From: Thauera butanivorans NBRC 103042
GTDB lineage: Bacteria; Pseudomonadota; Gammaproteobacteria; Burkholderiales; Rhodocyclaceae
DNA length: 64,000 bases
Reading direction: 5' to 3'
Assembly (NCBI RefSeq): GCF_001591165.1
Contig: NZ_BCUG01000017.1
Location: 1-64,000 of the forward strand
Positions 40,496-50,973 of the stretch are shown here, in pieces; within the stretch, counting starts at the first letter, position 1, and every line of letters begins with the position of its first letter. The notes below the pieces were generated by a model. That model made no database searches. It worked only from the letters and a program-made list of their open reading frames with translations, and was not told the DNA's origin. Position numbers and translations under genes: made by a program.

Positions 40496-41350
40496 TTAGG
40501 CGGGGCCGGTCGCAACCGGCCGCCGGGGGTCGGCACACCATTCGCTCCACGAGCCGGCGTAGAGCAGCGAGCCGGACAGGCCGGCCGACTCCATCGCCAG
40601 CACGTTGACGCAGGCTGTCACGCCGGAGCCGCAGTGGTGTACGACTTGTTGCGGAGGATGATTCCCCAGCAGCGCGCCGAACTCCTCGCGCAGCACGGAT
40701 GCCTGCTTGAAGCGGCCGTCGGGCTGCAGGTTGTCGCGGAAGAAGCGGTTGATGGCGCCGGGGATGTGGCCGCCCACCGGGTCAAGCATTTCGTTCTCGC
40801 CACGGAAGCGGTCCGGGCTGCGGGCGTCGATCAGCAGTATCTGCGGCTGGCCCAGATGACCGAGGACGAAATCCGCATCGACCCGATTCGCCCGCGGGGC
40901 CAGGGCATAGGTGGCGGGCTGCGCTTCGGGCTGGGCCGAGTCGAGCGGCAGACCGGCGCTGGACCAGGCTTGCAGGCCACCGTCCAGCACGGCGACGCGG
41001 TTATGCCCGAGCCAGCGCAGCAGCCACCATAGCCGTGCGGCGAACATGCCGCAGGCGTCGTCGTAGGCGACCACCTGGGTATGATGGCTGACGCCGCATG
41101 CTTCCAGGCGGGCGGCGAGCTTCGCAGGGTCGGGCAGGGGGTGGCGGCCGTTGACGCCCGTCCGGGGCGCCGAGAGGTCGGTTTCCAGATCCAGGAAGAA
41201 GGCGCCCGGAATGTGCTGCCCCAGATAGGCGTGCAGGCCGAAATCCGTATTGCACAGATCGAAGCGGCAGTCGAACACGACCCAGTCGGGCGAATGGAGC
41301 CGTTGTGCGAGCTCTACCGGGCCGATCAGCGTCGCGTAGGAAGCGTTCAC
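40496..41350 (-). CDS. sseA: 3-mercaptopyruvate/thiosulfate sulfurtransferase
   Basis: This tandem-rhodanese enzyme transfers sulfane sulfur to thiols or cyanide. The active-site loop CGSGVTA (near residue 240) is the mercaptopyruvate-sulfurtransferase type rather than the CRKGVT-type of thiosulfate rhodaneses. Two rhodanese domains span about residues 1-130 and 150-284 (VFDCRFDL; LIDARSPDRFRGE). Its GTG start overlaps the stop of the SpoIIAA-like gene. In an organism with sox genes it may also handle sulfane sulfur, but that is only inference. Confidence 0.92.
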   Translation of the reverse strand: MNASYATLIGPVELAQRLHSPDWVVFDCRFDLCNTDFGLHAYLGQHIPGAFFLDLETDLSAPRTGVNGRHPLPDPAKLAARLEACGVSHHTQVVAYDDACGMFAARLWWLLRWLGHNRVAVLDGGLQAWSSAGLPLDSAQPEAQPATYALAPRANRVDADFVLGHLGQPQILLIDARSPDRFRGENEMLDPVGGHIPGAINRFFRDNLQPDGRFKQASVLREEFGALLGNHPPQQVVHHCGSGVTACVNVLAMESAGLSGSLLYAGSWSEWCADPRRPVATGPA

Positions 41351-41709
41351 TCGGCAGCCTCGGCCGTCATGTCCAGCCAGCTACGGGCTTCGGTTTCGTC
41401 GTCGAATACCTGGACTTCGGCATCGACGAACAGCTGTGACACCCAGGCGCTCCAGGTCAGCCACTGGTCGTCGGTCAGCACGGCGATACGGCGGAAATCA
41501 TGGGCATGCTGGCGCGAGAACTTGATTTCCTCCCACGCCACGTCGAGCGTGAAGCCCACCATTTCGCGCAGGTCGAAAAACAGGTCGATCGATCCGGCGA
41601 ACTGGATCTTGTAATTGACCAGTTCCTCGAACTCCTTGTAGTCGGCCAGCGCGAATTCACCGAAAACGGTGATAGCGACCAGGTTGTCGCGGTGCTCGAT
41701 GCTGATCAT
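41347..41709 (-). CDS. SpoIIAA-like (STAS-related) protein, 120 aa
   Basis: The protein matches the SpoIIAA-like family (pfam11964): a single alpha/beta STAS-type domain with GEFALADYKEFEELVNYKIQ and a C-terminal acidic VFDDETEARSWL. The start at MISIEHRDNLVAI follows a clear GGAGG. It is translationally coupled to sseA by a 4-bp overlap (GTGA). The conserved phospho-Ser of true anti-anti-sigma factors is not evident, so a signalling role is doubtful. Function is unknown. Confidence 0.83.
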   Translation of the reverse strand: MISIEHRDNLVAITVFGEFALADYKEFEELVNYKIQFAGSIDLFFDLREMVGFTLDVAWEEIKFSRQHAHDFRRIAVLTDDQWLTWSAWVSQLFVDAEVQVFDDETEARSWLDMTAEAAE

Positions 41710-41800
41710 TGCGGCCTCCGTCGTCTTGGACTGGTTGCCTACTACTATAGCCTTCGCATCGATCCGGCTCAATCAGTGGGGGGGCGCCTCAGCCGCCGTT

Positions 41801-42643
41801 TCAGCTGCTGCGGCGCGGGCGCAGCGAGATCATGATCGCGCTGGCGACGATGCAGGCGATGCCGATCCAGCTCATCCAAGGCATGATCTCGTCCCACAAC
41901 AGGGCGCCGAACAGGCTGGCGAAGACGACGGTGGCGTAGCTGAGGTTGGCCGACAGCATGGTGTGGCCGTAGCTGTAGGAACGGGTCATGGCGAGCTGGG
42001 CAAGGCCGCCGAAGACGCCGATGCCGAGCAGGATGACGAGCTCCTGCAGATCGGGCAGGTGCGGGCCGGCATACAGTGCGCCGGCAAGACCGAACAGCAT
42101 CGTGACCAGCGAGAACCAGAACACCGTGCGCACTTCCGGCTCGCCGGCCTTCCCCAGTTCGCGCACGCTGATGTAGGCGATGCTGGCGATCGCGCCGGAA
42201 CCGAGGCCGACGGCCGCCCCCAGCCACTGCTCGGCGGCCAGCGTCGGGCGCAGCAGCAGCACGACGCCGGCAAAGCCGATCGCCAGCGAAAGCATGCCGG
42301 TCCAGCGCAGCTTCTCGCGGAAGACCAGCGCCAGCAGCAGGGCGACGAAGATCGGCGAGGTGTAGTTGAGCGTCACCGCAGTCGCGAGCGGGAGGCTGCC
42401 GATGGCGAAGAAGTAGCAGCTCAGCGCAGTCGACCCGGACACGCTGCGCGACACGTGCATGCGCCAGTGGGGGGTGCGCAGCCGGATGCCCTTGAGCCTG
42501 GCGATCACGACCATCATCGCAACGCTGACGATGCCGCGGTAGAACACGACTTCGCCGGTCGAGAACGTGCTCGAGCCGAGCTTGACGCAGACGCCCATGC
42601 AGGCGAACAGCAGGCAGGAAACGAGCATCCAGAAAGCAGGCAT
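41801..42643 (-). CDS. EamA/DMT-family transporter
   Basis: This integral membrane protein has about ten hydrophobic helices in two EamA repeats (about residues 5-130 and 145-280), typical of RhaT/YdcZ-type drug/metabolite exporters. The start at MPAFWMLVSCLLFACMGVCVKLG puts the first helix at the N-terminus; an ATG eleven codons earlier (42676) is possible, and neither has a clear ribosome site. The substrate cannot be predicted. It lies 87 bp after the kinase stop on the same strand, but operon membership is uncertain. Confidence 0.88.
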   Translation of the reverse strand: MPAFWMLVSCLLFACMGVCVKLGSSTFSTGEVVFYRGIVSVAMMVVIARLKGIRLRTPHWRMHVSRSVSGSTALSCYFFAIGSLPLATAVTLNYTSPIFVALLLALVFREKLRWTGMLSLAIGFAGVVLLLRPTLAAEQWLGAAVGLGSGAIASIAYISVRELGKAGEPEVRTVFWFSLVTMLFGLAGALYAGPHLPDLQELVILLGIGVFGGLAQLAMTRSYSYGHTMLSANLSYATVVFASLFGALLWDEIMPWMSWIGIACIVASAIMISLRPRRSS

Positions 42644-42730
42644 GAAATGTTGCGGTGCAGCGACAGAGCCCGGCATTGAACCACATCGGCACGCCGCGTG
42701 CGCGGAATCCGGATCAGGCCTGTGCGGAAA

Positions 42731-44068
42731 TCACTGCTGCGCTGCAGCTTCGCCTGAGCGCGGCAGCAGGACCGTGGCTTCCAGTCCGCCTGCGGCGGCA
42801 TTGCGCAGCTGTACTTCGCCACGCTGACGGCGCAGCAGGTTGCGGGTGATGGCAAGGCCCAGGCCGGTGCCGCCGGTTTCCCGGTTGCGCGAGGTTTCGA
42901 GCCGGTAGAAGGGCTCGAAGACTTTTTCCAGCTGATCTTCCGGCAGGCCGGGGCCACGGTCGCGGATGCGGATCTCGAAGGCGCCCGGCCTGGCGGCGAC
43001 GGCGATGTCGACTTCGCCGCCGAACTTGACGCCGTTCTCGATCAGGTTCCACAGCGCGCGCCGCAAGGCCGTCGGCTGGGCGACCAGCGGTGCATCGGCA
43101 CGGCCGTCGAGCCGGACTTTCCAGCCCATGTCGGTGGCGTCGTCGCGCAGGGCTTCGAGCAGCCGGTCGAGGTCGATCGGCTGCGCAGGCGTGGCGTCGT
43201 CCAGGCTGCGGGCATAGGCGAGCCCTTCCTTGACCAGTGCCTGCATGCTGTCGAGATCGGCCTGGATGCGGCTGCGAAGCTCATCGTCGTCGACCAGCTC
43301 CGCGCGCAGCCGCAGCCGCGTGATCGGCGTCTGCAGATCGTGCGAGATGGCGGCCAGGATGCGGGTGCGCTCGCTGACATAGTCGCGGATGCGCTGCTGC
43401 ATCTGGTTGAAGGCTTGAGCGGCCTGGCTGACTTCGGTCGGACCCTGGGTGTCGAGCGGCGCGCGCTCCGGATCCTCGCCGAGCGCACGGGCGGCTTCGG
43501 TCATGCGCGACAGCGGGCGGGTCGCCAGCCGGACCGCGAACCAGGTCAGCAGGCCGACGCCGCCGACCAGCGCGGCCAGCGCGGCGATCAACTGATCCGG
43601 CTCGGGTGGACGGATCGGGGGTGAAGGCGGGATGCCGGGCAGGCGGACCTGCAGCGGGATGCCGTCGGCGAGCTCGACCACGGCGACCACCACGGCATGC
43701 GGCATGCCGGGACGGTTCTGGGCATAGGCCGCGGTGGTCCGCTCCGGCATCGCGGCACGCAGCGCCGTGGGCAGTGGGTGGCCGGCGGGCAGCGGCTGCA
43801 GGCGTTCGGACGGCTGGCGCAGTGCCAGCCGCAGCCGGCGGCGGCCGAGTTCGTCGATCCAGCGCGCGCGCTCGGCGGGGCCGAGGCGATCGAGCACGTC
43901 CGCGGCGGCGGCGATCTCCTGGGCCACGCTCTCGAACAGCGCGCTGCGCCCGATGCGCTCGCGTTCGCTGACGAAGAGCGCGACGCTGACCGCGATGACG
44001 ACCAGGACGCCGACCAGCAGGATCAGCATCAGGCGGGCGAACAGGCTGCGGGGCCAGGGCAGTTTCAT
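42731..44068 (-). CDS. EnvZ-like sensor histidine kinase
   Basis: The domains are a transmembrane helix (about residues 10-33), a periplasmic domain (about 35-158), a second helix (about 160-180), HAMP, HisKA with His243 (AAISHDLQTPITRLRLRAE) and HATPase (NLIENGVKFGG; DRGPGLP; GGTGLGLAITRNLL). The Gln in HDLQTP is typical of the EnvZ/RstB-like branch. Its ATG overlaps the regulator stop by 4 bp (ATGA). The signal sensed is unknown; the divergent Spy-like gene hints at envelope stress. Confidence 0.92.
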   Translation of the reverse strand: MKLPWPRSLFARLMLILLVGVLVVIAVSVALFVSERERIGRSALFESVAQEIAAAADVLDRLGPAERARWIDELGRRRLRLALRQPSERLQPLPAGHPLPTALRAAMPERTTAAYAQNRPGMPHAVVVAVVELADGIPLQVRLPGIPPSPPIRPPEPDQLIAALAALVGGVGLLTWFAVRLATRPLSRMTEAARALGEDPERAPLDTQGPTEVSQAAQAFNQMQQRIRDYVSERTRILAAISHDLQTPITRLRLRAELVDDDELRSRIQADLDSMQALVKEGLAYARSLDDATPAQPIDLDRLLEALRDDATDMGWKVRLDGRADAPLVAQPTALRRALWNLIENGVKFGGEVDIAVAARPGAFEIRIRDRGPGLPEDQLEKVFEPFYRLETSRNRETGGTGLGLAITRNLLRRQRGEVQLRNAAAGGLEATVLLPRSGEAAAQQ

Positions 44069-44820
44069 GAGGCGTCCGGAGCGACGACGCTGACCTCGGT
44101 GGCCAGCACGTAGCCTTCGTTGCGCACCGTCTTGATGATCGCCGGTTCGCGCGCGTTGTCGCCGAGGCGCTGGCGCAGGCGGCTGACCTGCAGGTCGATC
44201 GAGCGGTCGAAGACGTCCGCTTCGCGCCCCTGGGTCAGTTCCATCAACTGGTCGCGCGACAGGACTTTCTGCGGGTGCGACAGGAAGATCGACAGCATGC
44301 GGTATTCCGCGCCCGACAGGGCGACGACGGTGCCGGCCGTGTCGATCAGGTGGCGGTTGACGGTGTCCAGCCGCCATTGGGCGAAGCGCAGCTCGCGCGC
44401 ATTGGCCGGCGGCGCGGCGTCGAGGTTGGGCGGCAGCGCGCGCGTGCGGCGCAGCACGGCGCGGATGCGCGCGTACAGTTCGCGCGGCACGAAGGGCTTG
44501 GTCAGATAGTCGTCCGCACCCATTTCCAAGCCGAGGATGCGGTCCATGTCGTCGCCGCGGGCGGTGAGCATCAGGATCGGGATGTTCGACGGCGGGCCGC
44601 CGGCCGCGCGCAGGTTGCGGCACAGGGTCAGGCCGTCCTCGCCCGGCATCATCACGTCGAGCACGATCAGGTCGATGCGGTGCTGCTCCAGTGCGGCTTT
44701 CATCTCGCGCCCGTCGGCTGCGGTGGTGCAGCGCAGGCCCTGCTTTTCGAGGTAGTCGGCGAGCAGGTTGCGGATGTCGCGGTCGTCATCGACGATCAGG
44801 ATGTGGTCTTGCTGGCTCAT
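44065..44820 (-). CDS. OmpR-family response regulator
   Basis: A receiver domain with phospho-acceptor Asp55 (LIVLDVMMPGEDG) and conserved Lys (DYLTKPF) is joined to a C-terminal winged helix (LSRDQLMELTQGREADVFDRSIDLQVSRLRQRL). The start at MSQQDHILIVDDD gives 251 aa. It is the first gene of the regulator-kinase operon and is divergent from a Spy/CpxP-like gene. The shared intergenic region holds repeated GTATC half-sites. Confidence 0.94.
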   Translation of the reverse strand: MSQQDHILIVDDDRDIRNLLADYLEKQGLRCTTAADGREMKAALEQHRIDLIVLDVMMPGEDGLTLCRNLRAAGGPPSNIPILMLTARGDDMDRILGLEMGADDYLTKPFVPRELYARIRAVLRRTRALPPNLDAAPPANARELRFAQWRLDTVNRHLIDTAGTVVALSGAEYRMLSIFLSHPQKVLSRDQLMELTQGREADVFDRSIDLQVSRLRQRLGDNAREPAIIKTVRNEGYVLATEVSVVAPDAS

Positions 44821-44878
44821 CGCATCGGTGCCGGTGTTTTCGATGGGGCGAATCTTAAGCCTCCGCCCACCTGCTTTT

Positions 44879-44936
44879 GTATCCCAGCGTATCAATCCGG
44901 GGGTGGGAGACACGAGGCTGCAAACCGGGGGGATAC
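44879..44936. promoter_or_regulatory. Phased GTATC repeats upstream of the OmpR-like operon and spy-like gene
   Basis: GTATC occurs at 44879-44883 and again at 44889-44893, exactly 10 bp apart (one helical turn), as in the tandem sites of OmpR/PhoB-family regulators. The first extends to GTATCCC, whose exact complement GGGATAC lies at 44930-44936, facing the spy-like gene. This suggests autoregulation and control of the divergent gene; the binding protein is inferred. Confidence 0.45.
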
Positions 44937-45024
44937 GGACAAACGCGGCTTACATCAAGGTGTTGAAATGACTCCGTCGCCCGAACGGACGGGCACGACG
45001 AACCAAACCGAAAGGAGAAGCACC

Positions 45025-45567
45025 ATGAAGACCTGGATGAAGACCTCGATCGCCGCCGCCGTCATCGCCACCGCCGGTCTCGGCACCACGGCCGCGCTTG
45101 CCTGGGGCGGACATGGCTACGGCCCGCATGGCGGCAAGGCCAGCTGCGCACAGATGGAGCCGGCACAGGTGAAGCAGCGCATGGCCCAGCGCGTCGAACT
45201 GCAGATGGCCCGGCTGGAGCTGGCGCTTGCCTTGAGTGCGGAGCAGAAACCGGCTTTCGAGACCTTCAAGAATACGATGAAGGCACGCGCCGAGCGCATG
45301 GCGGAGACCATGGCCGCAGGTCGCGCGGGAGCCAGGCCGGCGACCGCGATCGAGCGCATGCAGCGCATGGAGGAAGCCGGCAAGCTGCGCCTGGCCGATA
45401 TGGCGGAAACCCGCAAGGCGGTCGAAACCTTCTATGCCACGCTCGGCAGCGCGCAGAAGACGGTGTTCGACGCCGAGTTCCAGAAGGCGGGGCGCCATGA
45501 TTTCGGCAAGAAGGGTGACAGGGGCCCCGGCAAGGGCGAACGCGGCATGCGTGAGCCGCGCGGCTGA
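45025..45567 (+). CDS. Spy/CpxP-like periplasmic protein (LTXXQ family), 180 aa
   Basis: The signal peptide is clear (ktsIAAAVIATAGLGTTAALA, cut near residue 26), and the mature protein is helical, His/Gly-rich at the start and Lys/Gly-rich at the end. LTXXQ-like motifs occur in LALSAEQKPAFETF and TLGSAQKTVFDAEFQ. Relatives are ATP-independent periplasmic chaperones or metal-stress proteins. AAAGGAG precedes the ATG. It is divergent from the OmpR/EnvZ-like pair, a common layout for a regulated envelope chaperone. Confidence 0.88.
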   Translation: MKTWMKTSIAAAVIATAGLGTTAALAWGGHGYGPHGGKASCAQMEPAQVKQRMAQRVELQMARLELALALSAEQKPAFETFKNTMKARAERMAETMAAGRAGARPATAIERMQRMEEAGKLRLADMAETRKAVETFYATLGSAQKTVFDAEFQKAGRHDFGKKGDRGPGKGERGMREPRG

Positions 45568-45588
45568 TCGGCGCGCTGCCCGAATGGA

Positions 45589-45615
45589 AAAAGGCCATCC
45601 CGCGGGATGGCCTTT
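45589..45615. terminator. Bidirectional terminator between spy-like gene and aceA
   Basis: A perfect AAAGGCCATCCC / GGGATGGCCTTT stem lies between the convergent genes. On the minus strand it ends in five T, which serves aceA well; on the plus strand the T-run is shorter. Confidence 0.85.
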
Positions 45616-45640
45616 CGTCTCGATGGGAGAGCAGTCCGGC

Positions 45641-46954
45641 TTAGTGGAACTGCTCTTCCTCGGTCGAGCCGGTCAGCGCCTTGACGCTGGACGAACCGCC
45701 CTGGATCACGGTGGTCACGTCGTCGAAGTAGCCGGCACCGACTTCCTGCTGGTGCGACACGAAAGTGTAGCCTTGTTCGCGGGCGGCGAACTCGGGTTCC
45801 TGCACCATTTCGACGTAGTGCTTCATGCCTTGGCCGCGGGCGTAGGCGTGGGCGAACTTGAAGGTGTTGAACCAGTTGACGTGGATGCCGGCCAGGGTGA
45901 TGAACTGGTACTTGTAGCCCAGCGCCGACAGTTCGTCCTGGAACTTGGCGATGGTGGCGTCGTCGAGGTTCTTCTTCCAGTTGAAGGACGGCGAGCAGTT
46001 GTAGGACAGCAGCTTGCCCGGGCAGGCGGCATGCACGGCCTGCGCGAACTCGCGGGCAAAGCCCAGATCAGGGGTGCCGGTTTCGCACCAGACCAGGTCG
46101 GCATACGGCGCGTAGGCGATGCCGCGGCTGATGGCCTGCTCCAGGCCGTTCTTGACGCGGTAGAAGCCTTCCTGGGTGCGTTCGCCGGTGAGGAAGGGCT
46201 TGTCGTTGGCGTCGTGGTCCGAGGTGATCAGGTTGGCTGCTTCGGCGTCGGTACGGGCCAGGATGATGGTCGGCACGCCCATGACGTCGGCGGCGAAGCG
46301 GGCGGAGATCAGCTTCTCGACCGCTTCCTGGGTCGGCACCAGCACCTTGCCGCCCATGTGGCCGCACTTCTTCACCGCTGCCAGCTGGTCTTCGAAGTGC
46401 ACGCCGGCGGCACCGGCGGCAATCATGTTCTTCATCAGTTCGAAGGCGTTCAGCACGCCGCCGAAGCCGGCTTCGGCGTCAGCCACGATCGGCAGGAAGT
46501 AGTCGATGAACTCCTTGTCGCCGGGGTTGATGCCGCGCGACCACTGGATTTCGTCGGCGCGCTTGAAGGTGTTGTTGATGCGGCGAACCATGGTCGGCAC
46601 CGAGTCGTAGGCGTACAGCGACTGGTCCGGGTACATGGTCTCGGAGGTATTGCCGTCGGCGGCGACCTGCCAGCCGGACAGATACACGGCCTCGAGGCCG
46701 GCCTTGGCCTGCTGCATGGCCTGGCCCGCGGTGATGGCGCCGAAGGCATTCACGTAGCCTTTCTTGGCGCCGCCATTGACACGCTCCCACAGCAGCTTGG
46801 CGCCGCGCTGGGCCAGCGTGTATTCGGGCTGCAGGCTGCCGCGCAGGCGGACGACGTCGGCGGCGGAGTAGCCGCGCTTGATGCCTTTCCAACGGGGGTT
46901 CTCGGCCCAGTCCTTTTCCAGAGCGGCGATTTGCTGTTCGCGGGTCAGCGTCAT
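45641..46954 (-). CDS. aceA: Isocitrate lyase
   Basis: This enzyme splits isocitrate into succinate and glyoxylate, the first step of the glyoxylate shunt needed for growth on acetate or fatty acids. The active-site signature KKCGHMGGKVLVPT is near residue 193, with the family's WSRGINPGDKEF and the C-terminal NCSPSFNWKKNLDD. The length of 437 aa equals the E. coli type. A strong palindrome lies 146 bp upstream of the start. Malate synthase is not in this window. Confidence 0.97.
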   Translation of the reverse strand: MTLTREQQIAALEKDWAENPRWKGIKRGYSAADVVRLRGSLQPEYTLAQRGAKLLWERVNGGAKKGYVNAFGAITAGQAMQQAKAGLEAVYLSGWQVAADGNTSETMYPDQSLYAYDSVPTMVRRINNTFKRADEIQWSRGINPGDKEFIDYFLPIVADAEAGFGGVLNAFELMKNMIAAGAAGVHFEDQLAAVKKCGHMGGKVLVPTQEAVEKLISARFAADVMGVPTIILARTDAEAANLITSDHDANDKPFLTGERTQEGFYRVKNGLEQAISRGIAYAPYADLVWCETGTPDLGFAREFAQAVHAACPGKLLSYNCSPSFNWKKNLDDATIAKFQDELSALGYKYQFITLAGIHVNWFNTFKFAHAYARGQGMKHYVEMVQEPEFAAREQGYTFVSHQQEVGAGYFDDVTTVIQGGSSSVKALTGSTEEEQFH

Positions 46955-47099
46955 GATGCTTCCTTTTCAGTGCAGAAGGGTGTCAACCATCGCGGCCGGT
47001 TCGGGCGTCGGTCGCGGTGTATCCGTCGCAAGGGCATTCGAGGGAAAAACGCCTTGTCGATGGGAAAGAAGTATAGGAGGGTTTCCGCTTAGCAGCAAT

Positions 47100-47117
47100 A
47101 TGTCTTATATAAGACAT
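47100..47117. promoter_or_regulatory. 18-bp perfect palindrome ATGTCTTATATAAGACAT upstream of aceA
   Basis: The sequence is its own reverse complement over all 18 bases, a shape typical of a dimeric repressor (GntR- or TetR-like) operator. It lies 146 bp upstream of the aceA ATG in the only AT-rich stretch of the region. The regulator is not identified. Confidence 0.65.
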
Positions 47118-47131
47118 AAGAAAGAATTTTT

Positions 47132-47149
47132 ATCAATGAAAACATTGAT
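47132..47149. promoter_or_regulatory. Inverted repeat ATCAATG-AAAA-CATTGAT
   Basis: A perfect 7-4-7 dyad 14 bp beyond the aceA palindrome. It resembles but does not match an FNR site (half-sites inverted in order). It may be a second operator. Confidence 0.4.
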
Positions 47150-47281
47150 TTGTTTTTCTGATTTCGGAAGGTGAAACGAAAGTGAGCCTTGTGAAATGGA
47201 TTTCCACACTTCGGTGCTGCACTGCGGTGTCCGTGCTCGTGCGGAGCCCGCGTCCCGCAGCGGTTCCGTGCACGCGATGCG

Positions 47282-47761
47282 TCAGAGCAGGGCGGTTTCC
47301 GACACGACGACGCCGTCCTCGTCGGCATAGACGTGGTGGCCCGGCACGAAGCTCACGCCGCCGAAGCTCACGGGCACATCGACTTCACCGACATTGCGCT
47401 TGACCGTCTTGCGCGGATGGGTGCCGAGGGCGAAGACGCCGAGGTCCATGCCGCCGATGGCCTTCGAGTCGCGGATGCAGCCGTAGACGATGATTCCGGC
47501 CCAGCCGTTCCTGACGGCCAGTTCGGCGAGCTGGTCGCCCACCAGCGCGCAGCGCATCGAGGCGCCGCCGTCGATGACCAGTACCCGGCCGTTGCCGGCG
47601 GATTCGACCGCCTTGCGCACGAAGGAGTTGTCTTCGAAGAGCTTCAGCGTGCTGATCGGGCCGCCGAAGGCGCTGCGTCCGCCGTAGCTGCGGAACATGG
47701 GGCTGACGACGGCGAGCTTGTCGTCGTGGGCGTCGCACAGATCGGCTGTCTGGATGTTCAT
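47282..47761 (-). CDS. rraA: RraA-like protein (RNase E inhibitor/HMG aldolase family)
   Basis: The protein has the RraA fold signature VIDGGASMRCALVGDQLAELAVRNGWAGIIVYGCIRDS, which in aldolase members holds the Arg and Asp metal/substrate residues. E. coli RraA binds and inhibits RNase E; other members are 4-hydroxy-4-methyl-2-oxoglutarate aldolases or oxaloacetate decarboxylases. The start at MNIQTADLCDAHDD gives 159 aa. Which activity this one has cannot be told from sequence. Confidence 0.9.
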   Translation of the reverse strand: MNIQTADLCDAHDDKLAVVSPMFRSYGGRSAFGGPISTLKLFEDNSFVRKAVESAGNGRVLVIDGGASMRCALVGDQLAELAVRNGWAGIIVYGCIRDSKAIGGMDLGVFALGTHPRKTVKRNVGEVDVPVSFGGVSFVPGHHVYADEDGVVVSETALL

Positions 47762-47896
47762 GTCTGCTCCTTGTCGATGGGGTGGCTTGTCGCCGGCAGC
47801 GCGCATGATAGTCCAGCGTCCTGTGCCGTGGCATGCAGGAGGCGGGGGATATGTGCCCAGGTCGCGCCGATGCTGAGATACGGACAGCGCAAGAAA

Positions 47897-47925
47897 ACGG
47901 CGCCTCCCGCAAAGGGGAGGCGCCG
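47897..47925 (-). terminator. Rho-independent terminator of clpSA
   Basis: Read on the minus strand, a 12-bp stem GGCGCCTCCC-type with loop CTTTGC ends in TTTTC, 19 bp after the clpA stop. Confidence 0.85.
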
Positions 47926-47943
47926 TCCGGCGGTGAGAGGATG

Positions 47944-50223
<2,280 letters not shown>

Positions 50224-50532
50224 TCAATTTTCCTCCATCACGCATGCCAGCGGATGTTGATGCTGACGAGCAAACGAGGCGACCTGCTCGACCTTGGTCG
50301 ATGCGATGTCCCGGGGAAAGACGCCGCACACCCCCATGCCCTCTCTGTGAACTTGGAGCATGACTCGCGTGGCACGTTCGCGATCCATGCCGAAATATTT
50401 CTGCAGAACGACGATGACGAAATCCATCGGCGTGTAGTCGTCGTTGAGCAGAAGCACCTTGTACATCGGTGGTGGACGGGTGCGCGTCCGCTTCGCCTCG
50501 AGGACGAATTCATCTTGTTTCCGGGTACCCAT
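50224..50532 (-). CDS. clpS: ATP-dependent Clp protease adaptor ClpS
   Basis: ClpS recognises N-degrons and delivers them to ClpA. The core signature [24 protein letters not shown], with the NDD/TPMDF N-degron pocket residues, and the later [14 protein letters not shown] are present. The start at [12 protein letters not shown] (102 aa) aligns with usual ClpS N-termini; MVFMGTR three codons earlier is possible. It is the first gene of the clpS-clpA operon with no spacing. Confidence 0.95.
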   Translation of the reverse strand: MGTRKQDEFVLEAKRTRTRPPPMYKVLLLNDDYTPMDFVIVVLQKYFGMDRERATRVMLQVHREGMGVCGVFPRDIASTKVEQVASFARQHQHPLACVMEEN

Positions 50533-50582
50533 GAAAACCATTCTAATGAAGTCATTGCGGAGTGCAACACAGGAGAAACACG

Positions 50583-50810
50583 ATGAGCGAACTTTCTGAC
50601 GCCTTTCGTGGCTGGTGCGAATCCGGCCGTGCCCTTGCCGGTGCCGTCGCGCAGGGATGGAGTGCCGATCGTGCGCTGCGAAAAAACCTGGAGCCCTTGC
50701 CGCTCAAGACAACTGGGTTGTTTTCCGCGAATTTCAAGGGGTTCGGCTGTTGCGCCGCCGCAAAAAAATGCCGTGGTCAGACCGTTGACGCTCTTCGGGC
50801 AACTGCGTAA
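50583..50810 (+). CDS. Hypothetical protein, 75 aa, between clpS and cold-shock gene
   Basis: The ATG is preceded by CAGGAGAAA at ideal spacing, and the frame runs 76 codons to TAA. The product is small and basic with a tail of cysteines ([13 protein letters not shown]), and shows no signal peptide or membrane helix. I recognise no family. Supporting it are the strong ribosome site and its divergence from clpS; against it are its size and weak codon bias in the second half. It ends 163 bp before the cold-shock gene. Confidence 0.5.
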   Translation: MSELSDAFRGWCESGRALAGAVAQGWSADRALRKNLEPLPLKTTGLFSANFKGFGCCAAAKKCRGQTVDALRATA

Positions 50811-50973
50811 AAACGAGGCCGTGCGCAGTCTTGGCTTGATACGACGCTTTCCCGGAGCGTTCCCGGAATCCGGTTTCGGGGTGCTTTCCGTCGATGCTTC
50901 TTCAAGTTGCTGGCGGCGCCGATATACCGGCCGGAGATGGCCGCATCAAGCAACCTTGAAGGAACGAAGCAAT

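Larger units (their letters stand above)
46955..47281. other. 327-bp intergenic region upstream of aceA
   Basis: The part nearest aceA is ordinary GC-rich leader. Positions 47085-47170 are AT-rich and carry an 18-bp palindrome (47100-47117) and a 7-4-7 dyad (47132-47149), probably the aceA control region. I see no gene here; 47170-47281 shows nothing clear. Confidence 0.7.

Noticed and set aside
44879-45024. Assigning the EnvZ/OmpR-like pair to a named system such as Cpx, Rst or Ris
   Set aside because: Only the divergent Spy-like gene points that way, and the kinase periplasmic domain does not identify a specific system.
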